DNA from: DATJFQ01 sp035492775
Lineage (GTDB): Bacteria > Acidobacteriota > Vicinamibacteria > Vicinamibacterales > 2-12-FULL-66-21
Assembly: GCA_035492775.1 (NCBI GenBank)
Contig: DATJIW010000094.1
Coordinates: 1-64,000 of the forward strand
Direction of reading: 5' to 3'
DNA length: 64,000 nt
The notes beneath the pieces are model-generated. The model had not been told where the DNA came from and did not search any database. It was given only the letters and a program-made list of their open reading frames with translations. Position 1 is the stretch's first letter, and every line of letters begins with the position of its first letter. Of the stretch, positions 51,891 to 61,263 are shown piece by piece. Made by a program: the position numbers and the translations under genes.

Positions 51891-52874
51891 GTGCCAAAGC
51901 GCGCATTGATCACCGGCATTACGGGTCAGGATGGCTCGTATCTCACTGAACTTCTGCTCGACAAAGGCTACGAGGTCGTCGGCATCGTCCGTCGATCCAG
52001 TGCGCCGAACCTCTGGCGTATTCAGCACCTCCTGGATCGGATCACCCTTCGCCCCGCGGATCTGCTGGACCAGTTGTCGCTCATCCGGGCGCTGAGCGAC
52101 GTCGACCCGGACGAGGTGTACAACCTCGCCGCCATGTCCTTCGTCCCGGCGTCGTGGGATCAGCCGATGCTGACCGGCGAGTTCAACGCGCAGGGTGTTA
52201 CGCGGGTGCTCGAGGCGGTGCGCCAGGTGAATCCGCGGATTCGTCTGTATCAGGCATCGTCGAGCGAGATGTTCGGCAAGGTGCGCGAAGTTCCGCAAAC
52301 GGAGCTGACGCCGTTCTATCCGCGCAGCCCGTACGGCGTGTCGAAGGTGTACGGGCACTACATCACCGTCAACTATCGAGAGAGCTACGGACTGTTCGCG
52401 TGCTCGGGGATCCTGTTCAATCACGAATCACCGCGCCGCGGTCTCGAGTTCGTGACACGTAAGGTGACCGACGGTGTCGCGCGGATCAAGCTTGGGCTTG
52501 CGGATTCGCTGAGCCTTGGGAATCTCGACGCGCAGCGGGACTGGGGTTATGCGGGCGACTACGTCCGCGCGATGTGGCTGATGCTGCAGCAGGCGGAGGC
52601 GGACGATTTCGTCATCGCGACGGGAATCAGCCATTCCGTCCGGGAGCTGGTGCAGACGGCGTTTGGATGTGCAGGGCTCGAGTGGCAGCGGTACGTCAAG
52701 CTCGATCCGAGTCTCGTGCGGCCTGCGGAAGTCGATCATCTGATCGGAGATGCGACCAAGGCCCGCCGCATCCTTGGCTGGGTTCCCGACGTCGATTTCG
52801 CCGGCCTCATCCGAATGATGGTCGATGCGGACGTCGACCGTCTCGAACGCGAGCCGTCCCGGAGTCTCGCCTGA
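51891..52874 (+). CDS. gmd: GDP-mannose 4,6-dehydratase
   Basis: A 327-residue SDR making GDP-4-dehydro-6-deoxymannose. ALITGITGQDGSYL, VGIVRRSS, EVYNLAAMSFV, the YxxxK in SPYGVSKVYGH and FNHESPRRGLEFV are intact. GTG at 51891. No GDP-fucose synthase is adjacent; the RmlD-like or aminotransferase gene may act on its product. Confidence 0.95.
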   Translation: MPKRALITGITGQDGSYLTELLLDKGYEVVGIVRRSSAPNLWRIQHLLDRITLRPADLLDQLSLIRALSDVDPDEVYNLAAMSFVPASWDQPMLTGEFNAQGVTRVLEAVRQVNPRIRLYQASSSEMFGKVREVPQTELTPFYPRSPYGVSKVYGHYITVNYRESYGLFACSGILFNHESPRRGLEFVTRKVTDGVARIKLGLADSLSLGNLDAQRDWGYAGDYVRAMWLMLQQAEADDFVIATGISHSVRELVQTAFGCAGLEWQRYVKLDPSLVRPAEVDHLIGDATKARRILGWVPDVDFAGLIRMMVDADVDRLEREPSRSLA

Positions 52875-53626
52875 TACACACGACGGGGGCGGGCTCCGGC
52901 ACGCGGAGGCGGTTCGTCCGATTCGCGCCGGCTGGCCTGATCTGTGCGGCAGTCCTCGTCGCGAGCGTGGCAACTGCGGCCTGGCATCGGGTCGATGATT
53001 CGCTGACCACCGAGGATGTGCAGTACATTCCGCGGTTCCTCGCCGGCATCCCCGCCATCGGTGCGGCATCCGCCAGGCAATACGGGGACGAGGTCCAGTT
53101 CATCGGCCGCGTGCAGGAGGCGGTGCTGCGAATCGCGCCGCTCAACGAAGGGATTCCGAAGGACTCGCCGAGAGAGCCGCGCGACGTTTTCGAGGCGCAT
53201 CGAGGTCTGTGTTACGACCGCAGCCGCGCGATCGAGAAGATCCTGCGGTACTCGGGGTTCGAGACGCGTCATATCGCGCTGTATGCGATCGCGCCGAACG
53301 GCTCGGCGCTTCACGCGCTGCTGGCGAGCGGAACACCATCGCACGCGATCACCGAAGTGCGGACGCAACGCGGATGGCTGGTGGTGGATTCGAACAACCC
53401 ATGGCTGTCGCTGGACAGTTCAAATCTTCCGGTTTCGATGACACGGATAAGGGATGCCGCCCGCGGAGCTGCGCATCTCGCGTGGCGCACGCCGCCGCCG
53501 AACGAGATCTATCAACACCCGTTCACCTTCGTGTATGGACTGTATTCTCGCAACGGCCATTTCTATCCGCCGTACGATTTCATACCCGACGTCGCGTACG
53601 GCGAGCTGATCGACAACTTGTCCTGA
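52871..53626 (+). CDS. Transglutaminase-like membrane-anchored protein
   Basis: A 251-residue protein. After one hydrophobic segment (about 20-37) comes a small papain-like fold with Cys114 (HRGLCYDRS), His158 (PSHAITEV) and Asp173 (LVVDSNNPW), the transglutaminase-core triad. There is no ATG or GTG near the N-terminus. The only plausible start is CTG at 52871, overlapping the gmd stop as CTGA. Such proteins occur in exopolysaccharide clusters, but the role is unknown. Confidence 0.65.
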   Translation: MIHTTGAGSGTRRRFVRFAPAGLICAAVLVASVATAAWHRVDDSLTTEDVQYIPRFLAGIPAIGAASARQYGDEVQFIGRVQEAVLRIAPLNEGIPKDSPREPRDVFEAHRGLCYDRSRAIEKILRYSGFETRHIALYAIAPNGSALHALLASGTPSHAITEVRTQRGWLVVDSNNPWLSLDSSNLPVSMTRIRDAARGAAHLAWRTPPPNEIYQHPFTFVYGLYSRNGHFYPPYDFIPDVAYGELIDNLS

Positions 53627-53653
53627 CGCCGTGCGCGTCAAACCGGGGGTACA

Positions 53654-54583
53654 ATGACGTCGGCCTGCGAAGCAACCGGCGGTTTGTCTTTGACTCTGAA
53701 GTGCTTGCAATGCGGGGCCATGCCGCTGCACCGCCTCGATACGGGCTGGTCCTGCTCCAGATGCGCCGCGACATATCCCGTCACCCACGGCGTGGCGCGT
53801 TTCGTTTCCTCCGAGCAGTACGTCGGATCGTTCGGCTATCAGTGGAACACCTTTGCGAAGGCCCAGCTCGATTCGGCCAACGGCACCACCCGCAGCCGCG
53901 ACACGTTCGAGGAGAAGACAGGATGGCGCGTTGACTCGCTTCGCACCCTGCGCGTGCTCGATGCGGGCTGCGGCATGGGACGATTCGCGGAAGTGTGCGC
54001 GGACGCCGGCGCCGAGGTCCATGGGATCGACTTGAGCAGCGCGGTCGAAGCGGCCGCACGCAACCTGAGCCATCGGTCGAACCTTTCGTTCTATCAGGCG
54101 GACATCATGAACCTGCCGTTCGCCGACGAATCGTTCGACGCGATCTACAGCATCGGCGTGCTGCACCACACCACGGACACGCGGAAAGCGTTCCTGAGCC
54201 TGACGCGACTGCTGAAGCCTGGCGGACGCATGTCCATCTGGGTCTATTCGACCGAAAACCGGGTGCGGTTCGGCGGCGAAGTGCTGCGCCTGATCACCCC
54301 GCGACTCCCCAAATCGATGCTGCTCAAGGCATGCCGTCTCGCGATTCCGCTGTACCACGCCCAGCGGGTGCCGGTACTTCGCACGATCACCGCGATCGCG
54401 CTTCCGACCAGTCTGAACCCCGATCCGGAATGGCGATGGCTCGACACGTTCGACTGGTATTCGCCGCGCTATCAGTGGAAGCACACGTTCGAAGAAGTGG
54501 AACGCTGGTTTACCGAGGCCGGCCTGGACGATGTGCGGCGCGGGCCCGTCGCCGTATCGGTGCGGGGTACTCGTGCAGCGTGA
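53654..54583 (+). CDS. SAM-dependent methyltransferase with zinc-ribbon head
   Basis: A 309-residue protein. Residues 18-45 hold two Cys pairs (CLQCG and CSRCAA), a small zinc ribbon. The methyltransferase domain follows with VLDAGCGMGRF (motif I), DIMNLPFADESFD and VLHHTTDTRKAF. It may methylate a sugar, lipid or peptide of the cluster. The final 14 bases overlap the glycosyltransferase gene. Confidence 0.85.
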   Translation: MTSACEATGGLSLTLKCLQCGAMPLHRLDTGWSCSRCAATYPVTHGVARFVSSEQYVGSFGYQWNTFAKAQLDSANGTTRSRDTFEEKTGWRVDSLRTLRVLDAGCGMGRFAEVCADAGAEVHGIDLSSAVEAAARNLSHRSNLSFYQADIMNLPFADESFDAIYSIGVLHHTTDTRKAFLSLTRLLKPGGRMSIWVYSTENRVRFGGEVLRLITPRLPKSMLLKACRLAIPLYHAQRVPVLRTITAIALPTSLNPDPEWRWLDTFDWYSPRYQWKHTFEEVERWFTEAGLDDVRRGPVAVSVRGTRAA

Positions 54584-55787
54584 TCACCACGAGACGGCGG
54601 GGCCGCCACGGCGGATCCGGCTGCTGTTCGTAATCGGTACCCTCGAGATCGGCGGCGCTGAAACGCAGCTCGTGGAACTGATCCGCCGGCTGGATCGTAC
54701 GCGCTTCGATCCGGCGCTCTGCTGCCTTGGGGATGACGGTCCGCTCGCGCCGCTGGTCGTAGCATCAGGAGCGCGTTTGTACGCGCTCGGCTTCAGGGGA
54801 TTCAAGCAGCGCAGCTACATCGCGTCGTTTCCGCACGTCGTGCGAACGCTGTGGCGCTTCTGGCGGACGATTCGGAAGGAGAGTCCCGAGATTCTGCACG
54901 CGATGCTGTTCTGGGCCTACGTGCTCTCGGCGTTCATCGGGCGCGCGGCCCGCGTGCCGGTGATCGTCGCCAGCCGGCGAAGCCTCGGCTTGTTCAAGGC
55001 ACAGAAGCGTCACTTCCTCTTCGTTGAACGCATCGCCAATCGCTTGACGGATCTCGTCATCGCGAACTCAGCGGCCGTTCGCGCGGACACGATCGAGTAC
55101 GAACACATCGATCCCAAGCGCGTGCTCGTCGTCCACAACGGCGTCGACTTCGAGCGGTTTCCGGCGGCGCGGCCGATGTCGTTCGTGCTCCCGGAAGAGC
55201 CCCGGATCCTCGTAGTCGCGAACTTGATTGCGTATAAAGGGCATCGCTATTTCCTCGACGCATGGCCGGGCGTCGTCCGGCGCTTTCCGCACGCGCGAGC
55301 GCAATTTGCCGGACACGGTCCCATGCTGCAAGAGCTGCGGGACCAGGCGAACCGGCTTGGCGTCGCGTCCTCCGTCGAATTCCTCGGACGCCGCTCCGAC
55401 GTTCCCGCGCTGCTCGCGCAGTGCGACCTCTACGTCCATCCATCGCTCGAAGAGGGCTATTCGAACGCGATCCTCGAAGCGATGGCAGCGGGCGCGCCAA
55501 TAGTGGCGACATCGGTCGGCGGTACCGTCGAAGCCATCGTCGACGGTGAGACGGGCGTGCTGGTGCCTGCGGCCGATGCGGGTGCGCTCGAGCGCGCAAT
55601 GGTGCGGATGCTCGAGGATCGCGACGCTGCCGGGCGGATGGCGCGCAGCGCTGCCAGTGTCGCGCGCAGCCGCTATGACACGGACCGGGTCGTCCGCCGC
55701 TATGAGGACATTTACGCACAGCTTGCGACGGGGACCGTTCCCGAGTTCGAGCCTGCGGCGGAGGGCATGAGCCGATGTGCGGTATAG
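54570..55787 (+). CDS. GT4-family glycosyltransferase
   Basis: A 405-residue GT-B enzyme. TLEIGGAETQLVELIRRL is the acceptor-side N-terminus, HNGVDFERF mid-protein, and the donor motif is EEGYSNAILEAMAAGAPIVAT. GTG at 54570 is preferred, giving a short overlap with the methyltransferase. It may add one sugar to the repeat unit. Confidence 0.9.
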   Translation, partial: LVQRDHHETAGPPRRIRLLFVIGTLEIGGAETQLVELIRRLDRTRFDPALCCLGDDGPLAPLVVASGARLYALGFRGFKQRSYIASFPHVVRTLWRFWRTIRKESPEILHAMLFWAYVLSAFIGRAARVPVIVASRRSLGLFKAQKRHFLFVERIANRLTDLVIANSAAVRADTIEYEHIDPKRVLVVHNGVDFERFPAARPMSFVLPEEPRILVVANLIAYKGHRYFLDAWPGVVRRFPHARAQFAGHGPMLQELRDQANRLGVASSVEFLGRRSDVPALLAQCDLYVHPSLEEGYSNAILEAMAAGAPIVATSVGGTVEAIVDGETGVLVPAADAGALERAMVRMLEDRDAAGRMARSAASVARSRYDTDRVVRRYEDIYAQLATGTVPEFEPAAEGMSRCAV

Positions 55788-57712
55788 CCGGACGGGTGAA
55801 CTACCTGTCGCGGCGGCCTGTTGATGCCGCTGTCGTTCGCCGCATGTGCGATCTCATCGCCCACCGCGGCCCCGACGGCTGGGACGTCCGCGTGGACGGA
55901 TGGGTCGGACTCGGCCATCGGCGCCTGTCGATCATCGATCTGAGCGCCGCGGGCACGCAGCCGATGAGTACGGCCGACGGCCGGGTCTGGATTACGTTCA
56001 ACGGCGAGATCTACAACTTCCTTGAGCTGCGGCGCCAGCTGGAGCAGGAAGGACACCGCTTCCGCTCGGCAACGGATACGGAGGTGATACTGGCTGCGTA
56101 TCGCCAATACGGCCTCGAATGCCTGTCGCGGCTGCGGGGCATGTTCGCGTTCGCAATCTGGGATCAGACACGCGAGCGGCTCTTCCTGGCACGCGACCGT
56201 GTCGGCAAGAAACCGTTGCAATACCTGCTCGATCGCGACGGGATCGCCTTCGCATCCGAACCGAAGGCCTTTCTCGCAGACCCTGCGTGGGTTCCGGAAC
56301 CTGATCCGCAGGGCATTGCCGATTACATCGCGCTGCAATACGTGCCCGCGCCGGAGTCCGCGTTCAAAGGCGTGAGGAAGCTTCCGCCCGGGCATTTCCT
56401 GCTCGTCGAGAACGGACAGATCAGGATCGAACGGTACTGGCGATTGAAGTACTCGGACAAGGTGCGCATGACGGAGGCGGACGCCGCCGCGGAGCTCCGC
56501 CGCCGCCTCAGTGACGCAGTCCGCATGCGGCTGATCTCCGACGTGCCTTTGGGCGCCTTTCTCAGCGGTGGCATCGACTCGGGCGCCGTCGTGGCGCTGA
56601 TGGCTGAGCACGCCAGCGGACCGGTGAAGACTTTTTCGATTGGTTTCGAGCAGAAGGAGTACGACGAGCTGCCAGCGGCGCGCCTCGTCGCGCGCAAGTA
56701 CTCGACCGATCACCATGAATTCGTCGTCCGGCCCGACGCCTTGTCGCTGCTGCCATCGCTTGTCTGGCACTACAACGAGCCGTACGCCGATTCGTCGGCC
56801 ATACCCACGTTCGTTCTGAGTGAGCTGACCCGGCGTTATGTGACCGTCGCCTTGAACGGAGACGGCGGCGACGAGAACTTCGCCGGGTACGACCGGTACT
56901 ACGCCAACGTACTGGGACAGCATTTCGATCGCATCCCGAGACCTGTTCGACGACTGATGGCGAATGCCGCCGCCATGGCGCCGTCAAACGGCAACCGTCG
57001 CGGGCTCGTCTCCCGGGGACGCCGCTTCCTCCAGGCCGGCGCAGAGGGACGCGAGGAGCGCTACATCCGCTGGGTCTCGCATTTCCCGCACGGTCTGCGC
57101 GAGGAGATCTGCACGCCGGACTTCCTTGCGCAGGTTCCCCGGGATCCCGATCGCGTGCTGCTCGACGCGTATCGCAGCAGCGATGCCGCGGACATCGTGG
57201 ATGCCACACTCGACGTCGACGTGACGACGTATCTAGCCGGCGACCTCCTCGTCAAGGTCGACATTGCGACGATGGCCCACGGACTGGAAGGGCGGTCACC
57301 ACTGCTCGACCACGAGGTCATGGAATTCGCGGCGCGCCTGCCGTCGGATTTGAAGCTGCGACGGAATGTCAAGAAATACATTCTCCGAACTGCAGTGGCT
57401 TCGCTCTTGCCGGCTGAGATTCTCGATCGGCCCAAGATGGGGTTCGGCGTCCCGATCGACGCGTGGTTCCGCTGCGAGCTGAAGGAGTTCGTCCAGGACA
57501 TCGTCTCGAGCGCGAAATTCCGTCAGCGCGGCATCATGCGCCCGGCCGTGGTCGAACAGCTCTTCAAGGACCACGTGTCCGGTGAAGCGTCGTGGCACTA
57601 CCAGCTATGGAACGTCGTCATGCTCGAGATGTGGTTCCGCGCCTTCATCGATACGCGGCCGACATCCAAAGCCGACGTCGCCTCGAGCCTTGGCGGGCTG
57701 GTCGCCGCGTGA
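55775..57712 (+). CDS. asnB: Asparagine synthase-like amidotransferase
   Basis: A 645-residue glutamine-hydrolysing AsnB. Cys2 (MCGIAG) is the nucleophile of the glutaminase domain, NGEIYNFLELR and RDRVGKKPL are present, and the synthetase domain starts near 245 with the PP-loop FLSGGIDSGAVVAL. Location in a glycan cluster suggests that it amidates a sugar acid, as in WbpS-type or XrtA-associated amidotransferases. It overlaps the glycosyltransferase by 13 bases. Confidence 0.9.
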   Translation: MCGIAGRVNYLSRRPVDAAVVRRMCDLIAHRGPDGWDVRVDGWVGLGHRRLSIIDLSAAGTQPMSTADGRVWITFNGEIYNFLELRRQLEQEGHRFRSATDTEVILAAYRQYGLECLSRLRGMFAFAIWDQTRERLFLARDRVGKKPLQYLLDRDGIAFASEPKAFLADPAWVPEPDPQGIADYIALQYVPAPESAFKGVRKLPPGHFLLVENGQIRIERYWRLKYSDKVRMTEADAAAELRRRLSDAVRMRLISDVPLGAFLSGGIDSGAVVALMAEHASGPVKTFSIGFEQKEYDELPAARLVARKYSTDHHEFVVRPDALSLLPSLVWHYNEPYADSSAIPTFVLSELTRRYVTVALNGDGGDENFAGYDRYYANVLGQHFDRIPRPVRRLMANAAAMAPSNGNRRGLVSRGRRFLQAGAEGREERYIRWVSHFPHGLREEICTPDFLAQVPRDPDRVLLDAYRSSDAADIVDATLDVDVTTYLAGDLLVKVDIATMAHGLEGRSPLLDHEVMEFAARLPSDLKLRRNVKKYILRTAVASLLPAEILDRPKMGFGVPIDAWFRCELKEFVQDIVSSAKFRQRGIMRPAVVEQLFKDHVSGEASWHYQLWNVVMLEMWFRAFIDTRPTSKADVASSLGGLVAA

Positions 57713-57730
57713 ACGTGTCCACGGTCCGCG

Positions 57731-59230
57731 ATGACGCCTGAACACGAGCGCCTGCTGTCGCTGCGCCGGCGGGCGCGGCTGTCGATCCTGAAGCGGCGGT
57801 CGGTCGCGGGAGTCTGCGTCGGCGTGATCGTGGCGGCCTCGCTCGCCGGCCAGTGGACCGGCGATATCCCCTCTTCGTACTGGCTGCTGCTGACGCTGAT
57901 CGCGGCCGCGGGTGCGGCGATCGCCCGCGCAGAGCCGGCGCGAACGAGATCGATCTCTCTCAATCTGTTCGCGATCGCGCTCACGGTCCGCGTGCTGTGG
58001 TTGATGGCAGCAACAGCGGTCGCCCGCCACGCGGGCGGACCATTCCTCGGACCGGATTCTGCATCGTATTGGGAAGGCGCGCTGGATCTCGCGTCGCAGC
58101 ACCTCAGACTCGGCGTTCCGCCGACGGCGTACTACGGCAGCTACAACGTGGGGCAGTACTACCTGTTCGCTGCAGTCGTGGCGCTGTTTGGCCCGTACCT
58201 CGTGTGCCTGCAGATGCTGAATGCCGGCCTGACCGCGCTGGCAGCGCCCGTCGCGTATGCCGTTGCGCGCCTGACGGTCCCGCGCGGCGCTCGCGCCATC
58301 GGGCTGTTCATTGCGCTGTCCCCGTCTCTCACTGCACTCGCGGCGGTGGACCTTCTCAAGGATCCCTCTATCATCTTTGCGACGCTTCTCGCCCTGTTTG
58401 CGATATTGCGCCTCATGCGCGAGCGGTCGGCTCGACGGCTGGTCGTTCCGGCGCTCGTCGCCCTCGCAGCGTTCCTTTACCTGCGAACCGCTCGTTTTTA
58501 CGCGCTTGCCTATATCGAAGCGGCAACGTGCGTCGCGGTCGCGCTCTGCGTGCTGCTGTCCGGCCGAATCGGCGCGAGGCGACGCGCCGGCCTCGCGGTT
58601 CTCGCGCTCGTTTTCGTCGCGGCGGAACTCATCCCGATTCCGGCGGGGTGGCCCACCACTCCGGTGGTGTTCGCTTCTCAGGTGGGATACGTGATGGATT
58701 CACCGGGCATGCGGTTTTACTCCGCCGGCTTCCTGCGGCGCTTCCGTCACTGGAAATATACGGAACTCGATGAGGTCGTCGAAGGTCCCGCCGGTGCGGC
58801 GGCGGACGTCGCGCGGCGGTTGCTCGGACCTTTCCCCTGGATTCTGCCGCAGCGCTGGAACCTGCGGACGCTGCAGGCGGGCGACTACTTCCTCTATCCC
58901 GGCATGCTGCTGTGGTACGCAATCCTGCCCTTCGTCGCCATCGGTTTTGCAATCGGAGGACGCGCCACGTTTCAGCGAACCGGGCGCCGTTCGATCGGCC
59001 TGTCCGTCCTGTGGCTCTTCACGGCGGCTTATGTGCTGCAGTACTTCGTGATCAATCTCTCGTACCGGCAGCGCGAGTCGATCGTTCCGCTGCTGCTGGT
59101 GTTCGGGTGGTGGGGTATCGTGTACGCCTGGCAGCGCCCCGGACTGACTCGATGGTATGGCGCGTATTGGGCCTTCCTGACGTGTCTGGCAATCGCGCAC
59201 CTCAGCCTCCGCGCGATGATCCGCGCGTAG
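57731..59230 (+). CDS. Polytopic membrane protein, GT39/GT-C-like
   Basis: A 499-residue protein with about 11-12 membrane helices. The first long loop contains GPDSASYWEGALDLA (about residues 110-124), an acidic site like that of GT-C glycosyltransferases. An N-terminal 35-residue basic cytoplasmic tail precedes the first helix. It may be a glycosyltransferase or polymerase of the cluster, but I do not see a decisive motif. Confidence 0.65.
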   Translation: MTPEHERLLSLRRRARLSILKRRSVAGVCVGVIVAASLAGQWTGDIPSSYWLLLTLIAAAGAAIARAEPARTRSISLNLFAIALTVRVLWLMAATAVARHAGGPFLGPDSASYWEGALDLASQHLRLGVPPTAYYGSYNVGQYYLFAAVVALFGPYLVCLQMLNAGLTALAAPVAYAVARLTVPRGARAIGLFIALSPSLTALAAVDLLKDPSIIFATLLALFAILRLMRERSARRLVVPALVALAAFLYLRTARFYALAYIEAATCVAVALCVLLSGRIGARRRAGLAVLALVFVAAELIPIPAGWPTTPVVFASQVGYVMDSPGMRFYSAGFLRRFRHWKYTELDEVVEGPAGAAADVARRLLGPFPWILPQRWNLRTLQAGDYFLYPGMLLWYAILPFVAIGFAIGGRATFQRTGRRSIGLSVLWLFTAAYVLQYFVINLSYRQRESIVPLLLVFGWWGIVYAWQRPGLTRWYGAYWAFLTCLAIAHLSLRAMIRA

Positions 59231-59231
59231 C

Positions 59232-60590
59232 ATGAGCGTCGCACGTACGCAGCACTCCCCTTCCGTCGCGACCGGAACGGCGCACGTGCTGGCGTTGTCG
59301 ATCGCACGGTATCTGCTCGGCTTTGTTTCCAGCGCGATTGTGACGCGCGCCCTCGGACCGGCCGGACGAGGCGCCTACTACCTGCCCATCCTCGCTGCGG
59401 CAACGGCGACCACCATCGGCAAGCTCGGCATCGACCAGGCGAACGTGTTCCTCTATGGCACGTCGGGCATCTCGGAACAGCGCCTGGCGGCGCAAAATGG
59501 CCTGATCGCGTTCGGGTGCGGCGTGTTCCTGGGAGCGCTGATGCCGCTCTTGCCGGTGATTGCCCCGGGCACATTCGGCGAAACCTCGCTCCTGTGGCTG
59601 CTCATCGCGGCAGCAACGATCCCGATCGGGCTGCACTCGCTGCTTGCCGGCTCCCTGTTCGCCCTGGTGGGACGGGTCAGGCGGCAGTATGTCGCCGCGG
59701 TCGCCGGGGGTGTGGTGCAGGTGGTCATGGCCGTCGTGCTGTTTGTCAGCGGGCGCATGACGGTCACGGCAGCACTGGTCCTGGCGCTGACCGGTTCGTT
59801 CGTCACCTGGGCGGTCATAGCGGCACCACTGCTCGCGGATCCCGCTGCCTGGATCAGATGGGACTGGCCCCTCCTGAAGACGACGCTCCGGTCGGCGCTG
59901 GTGCTGCATCTCGGCATGACGCTGTTCTTTCTTCACCTGCGCGTCGACATGTTCATGGTGGATGCATGGCTGGGCGCCGCACCCTTGGGGCAGTACTCCA
60001 TCGCGGTCACGCTCGCGGAGACTTTGATGCTCGCCGCCGATGCCGTGGCCGTAGCCGTGCTGCCCGGACAAATGACGAACACGGTTGCGGACGCGGCAGC
60101 ACGTGCGCTCCGCGCGGCGCGCGTGAACGCGCTCCTCGGTGTCGCGCTCGCGGTCACCGCGGCGGTCGTGAGCGGCCCGGCGATTCGGCTGGTGTACGGC
60201 GCTGCCTACGATCCCGCCGTATGGCCGATGATCATTCTTCTTCCCGGCGTCGTCTTCATGGGCATGCAGCGCGTGTGCGGCGCGCCGGCGTTGCGGGCCG
60301 GAAGACCCGAACGATTCGCCGCAATTTACGGCTCGACGCTCGCGTTGAACATCGTGCTGAACGTGTTCTGGATTCCGCGGTACGGCATTACCGGCGCGTC
60401 CTTCGCCTCAACAGTGTCGTACGCCGTCGGCTCGATGATGTTCCTGCTGTGGACGACGCGAATCGCCAGGATGCCGCTGTCGCAGGCGGTGCGCTTCGAT
60501 GCAGCCGACCGCGCAGCCGCGTTCGACGCGGCCCGCTCGATGGTCGCGCTGGCGCGCGGACTGATTTCGCCGGCGCGGGAGCCGCTCTGA
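59232..60590 (+). CDS. Wzx-type polysaccharide flippase
   Basis: A 452-residue membrane protein with about 12-14 helices. The opening SIARYLLGFVSSAIVTRALGPAGRG is the MATE/Wzx signature. It starts one base after the preceding gene. It should flip lipid-linked glycan across the inner membrane. Confidence 0.88.
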   Translation: MSVARTQHSPSVATGTAHVLALSIARYLLGFVSSAIVTRALGPAGRGAYYLPILAAATATTIGKLGIDQANVFLYGTSGISEQRLAAQNGLIAFGCGVFLGALMPLLPVIAPGTFGETSLLWLLIAAATIPIGLHSLLAGSLFALVGRVRRQYVAAVAGGVVQVVMAVVLFVSGRMTVTAALVLALTGSFVTWAVIAAPLLADPAAWIRWDWPLLKTTLRSALVLHLGMTLFFLHLRVDMFMVDAWLGAAPLGQYSIAVTLAETLMLAADAVAVAVLPGQMTNTVADAAARALRAARVNALLGVALAVTAAVVSGPAIRLVYGAAYDPAVWPMIILLPGVVFMGMQRVCGAPALRAGRPERFAAIYGSTLALNIVLNVFWIPRYGITGASFASTVSYAVGSMMFLLWTTRIARMPLSQAVRFDAADRAAAFDAARSMVALARGLISPAREPL

Positions 60591-60591
60591 C

Positions 60592-61263
60592 ATGAGCGAT
60601 CGATGGACTGACTACATCCGCGGTGGTATCGACCAGGCCGGGGGACCGGTGCCGTTCGCGCTGAGCCAGTGGTCATTTCTCGCGCCGATCACCGCGGCCA
60701 TCGCGCGGCACTGCCCGGTCCGCGGGCGGCTTCTCGATGTCGGCTGTGGCGCCGGCATCTACCCGTCGCTGCTCGCGCACTTCGGGTATCAGGTTGCCGG
60801 TATCGACGAAGAGCCGCGGATCGTCGCCCTCGCGCGCGAGATGGCGGACTACTTTCGGGCGCCCGCTGCGTTCGAGCAGGGAAGCGCCTTCGATCTCGGG
60901 CCGTCGCACGGAAAGTTCGATCTGGTGTACTCGCTCGGCGTTGTCGAGCACTTCGATGCGGACGTCACCGTCACCCTGATCCAGGAGCAGGCACGCTGCG
61001 CGCCTGTCGTGTTGATTGTGATCCCGACGCGGCACACGCGTTTCGCGGCGCCGCCAACCGATGAGCGCTTCTACTCGCGGCGGCAGTTCGAAGGGCTGGT
61101 CGCGAAAACGGGCCTGCGAATCAGAGAGTCGTTCGTTTTCGGCGATCTGCCGACGCCAGCCGCCGTAGCGGCGGCCCGTCTGCTCCCGAAAGTGATCAAC
61201 CGGCCGGTCCGGTACCTTCTCACGTACGGTATGGGTCTCTGCTGTGTCGCCGCCCGTGACTGA
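60592..61263 (+). CDS. SAM-dependent methyltransferase
   Basis: A 223-residue class I methyltransferase. LLDVGCGAGIYPSLLA is motif I (about residues 45-60), GIDEEPRIVALAR motif II, and YSLGVVEHFD follows. No zinc ribbon. It starts one base after the flippase stop and overlaps the next gene by 20 bases. Confidence 0.88.
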   Translation: MSDRWTDYIRGGIDQAGGPVPFALSQWSFLAPITAAIARHCPVRGRLLDVGCGAGIYPSLLAHFGYQVAGIDEEPRIVALAREMADYFRAPAAFEQGSAFDLGPSHGKFDLVYSLGVVEHFDADVTVTLIQEQARCAPVVLIVIPTRHTRFAAPPTDERFYSRRQFEGLVAKTGLRIRESFVFGDLPTPAAVAAARLLPKVINRPVRYLLTYGMGLCCVAARD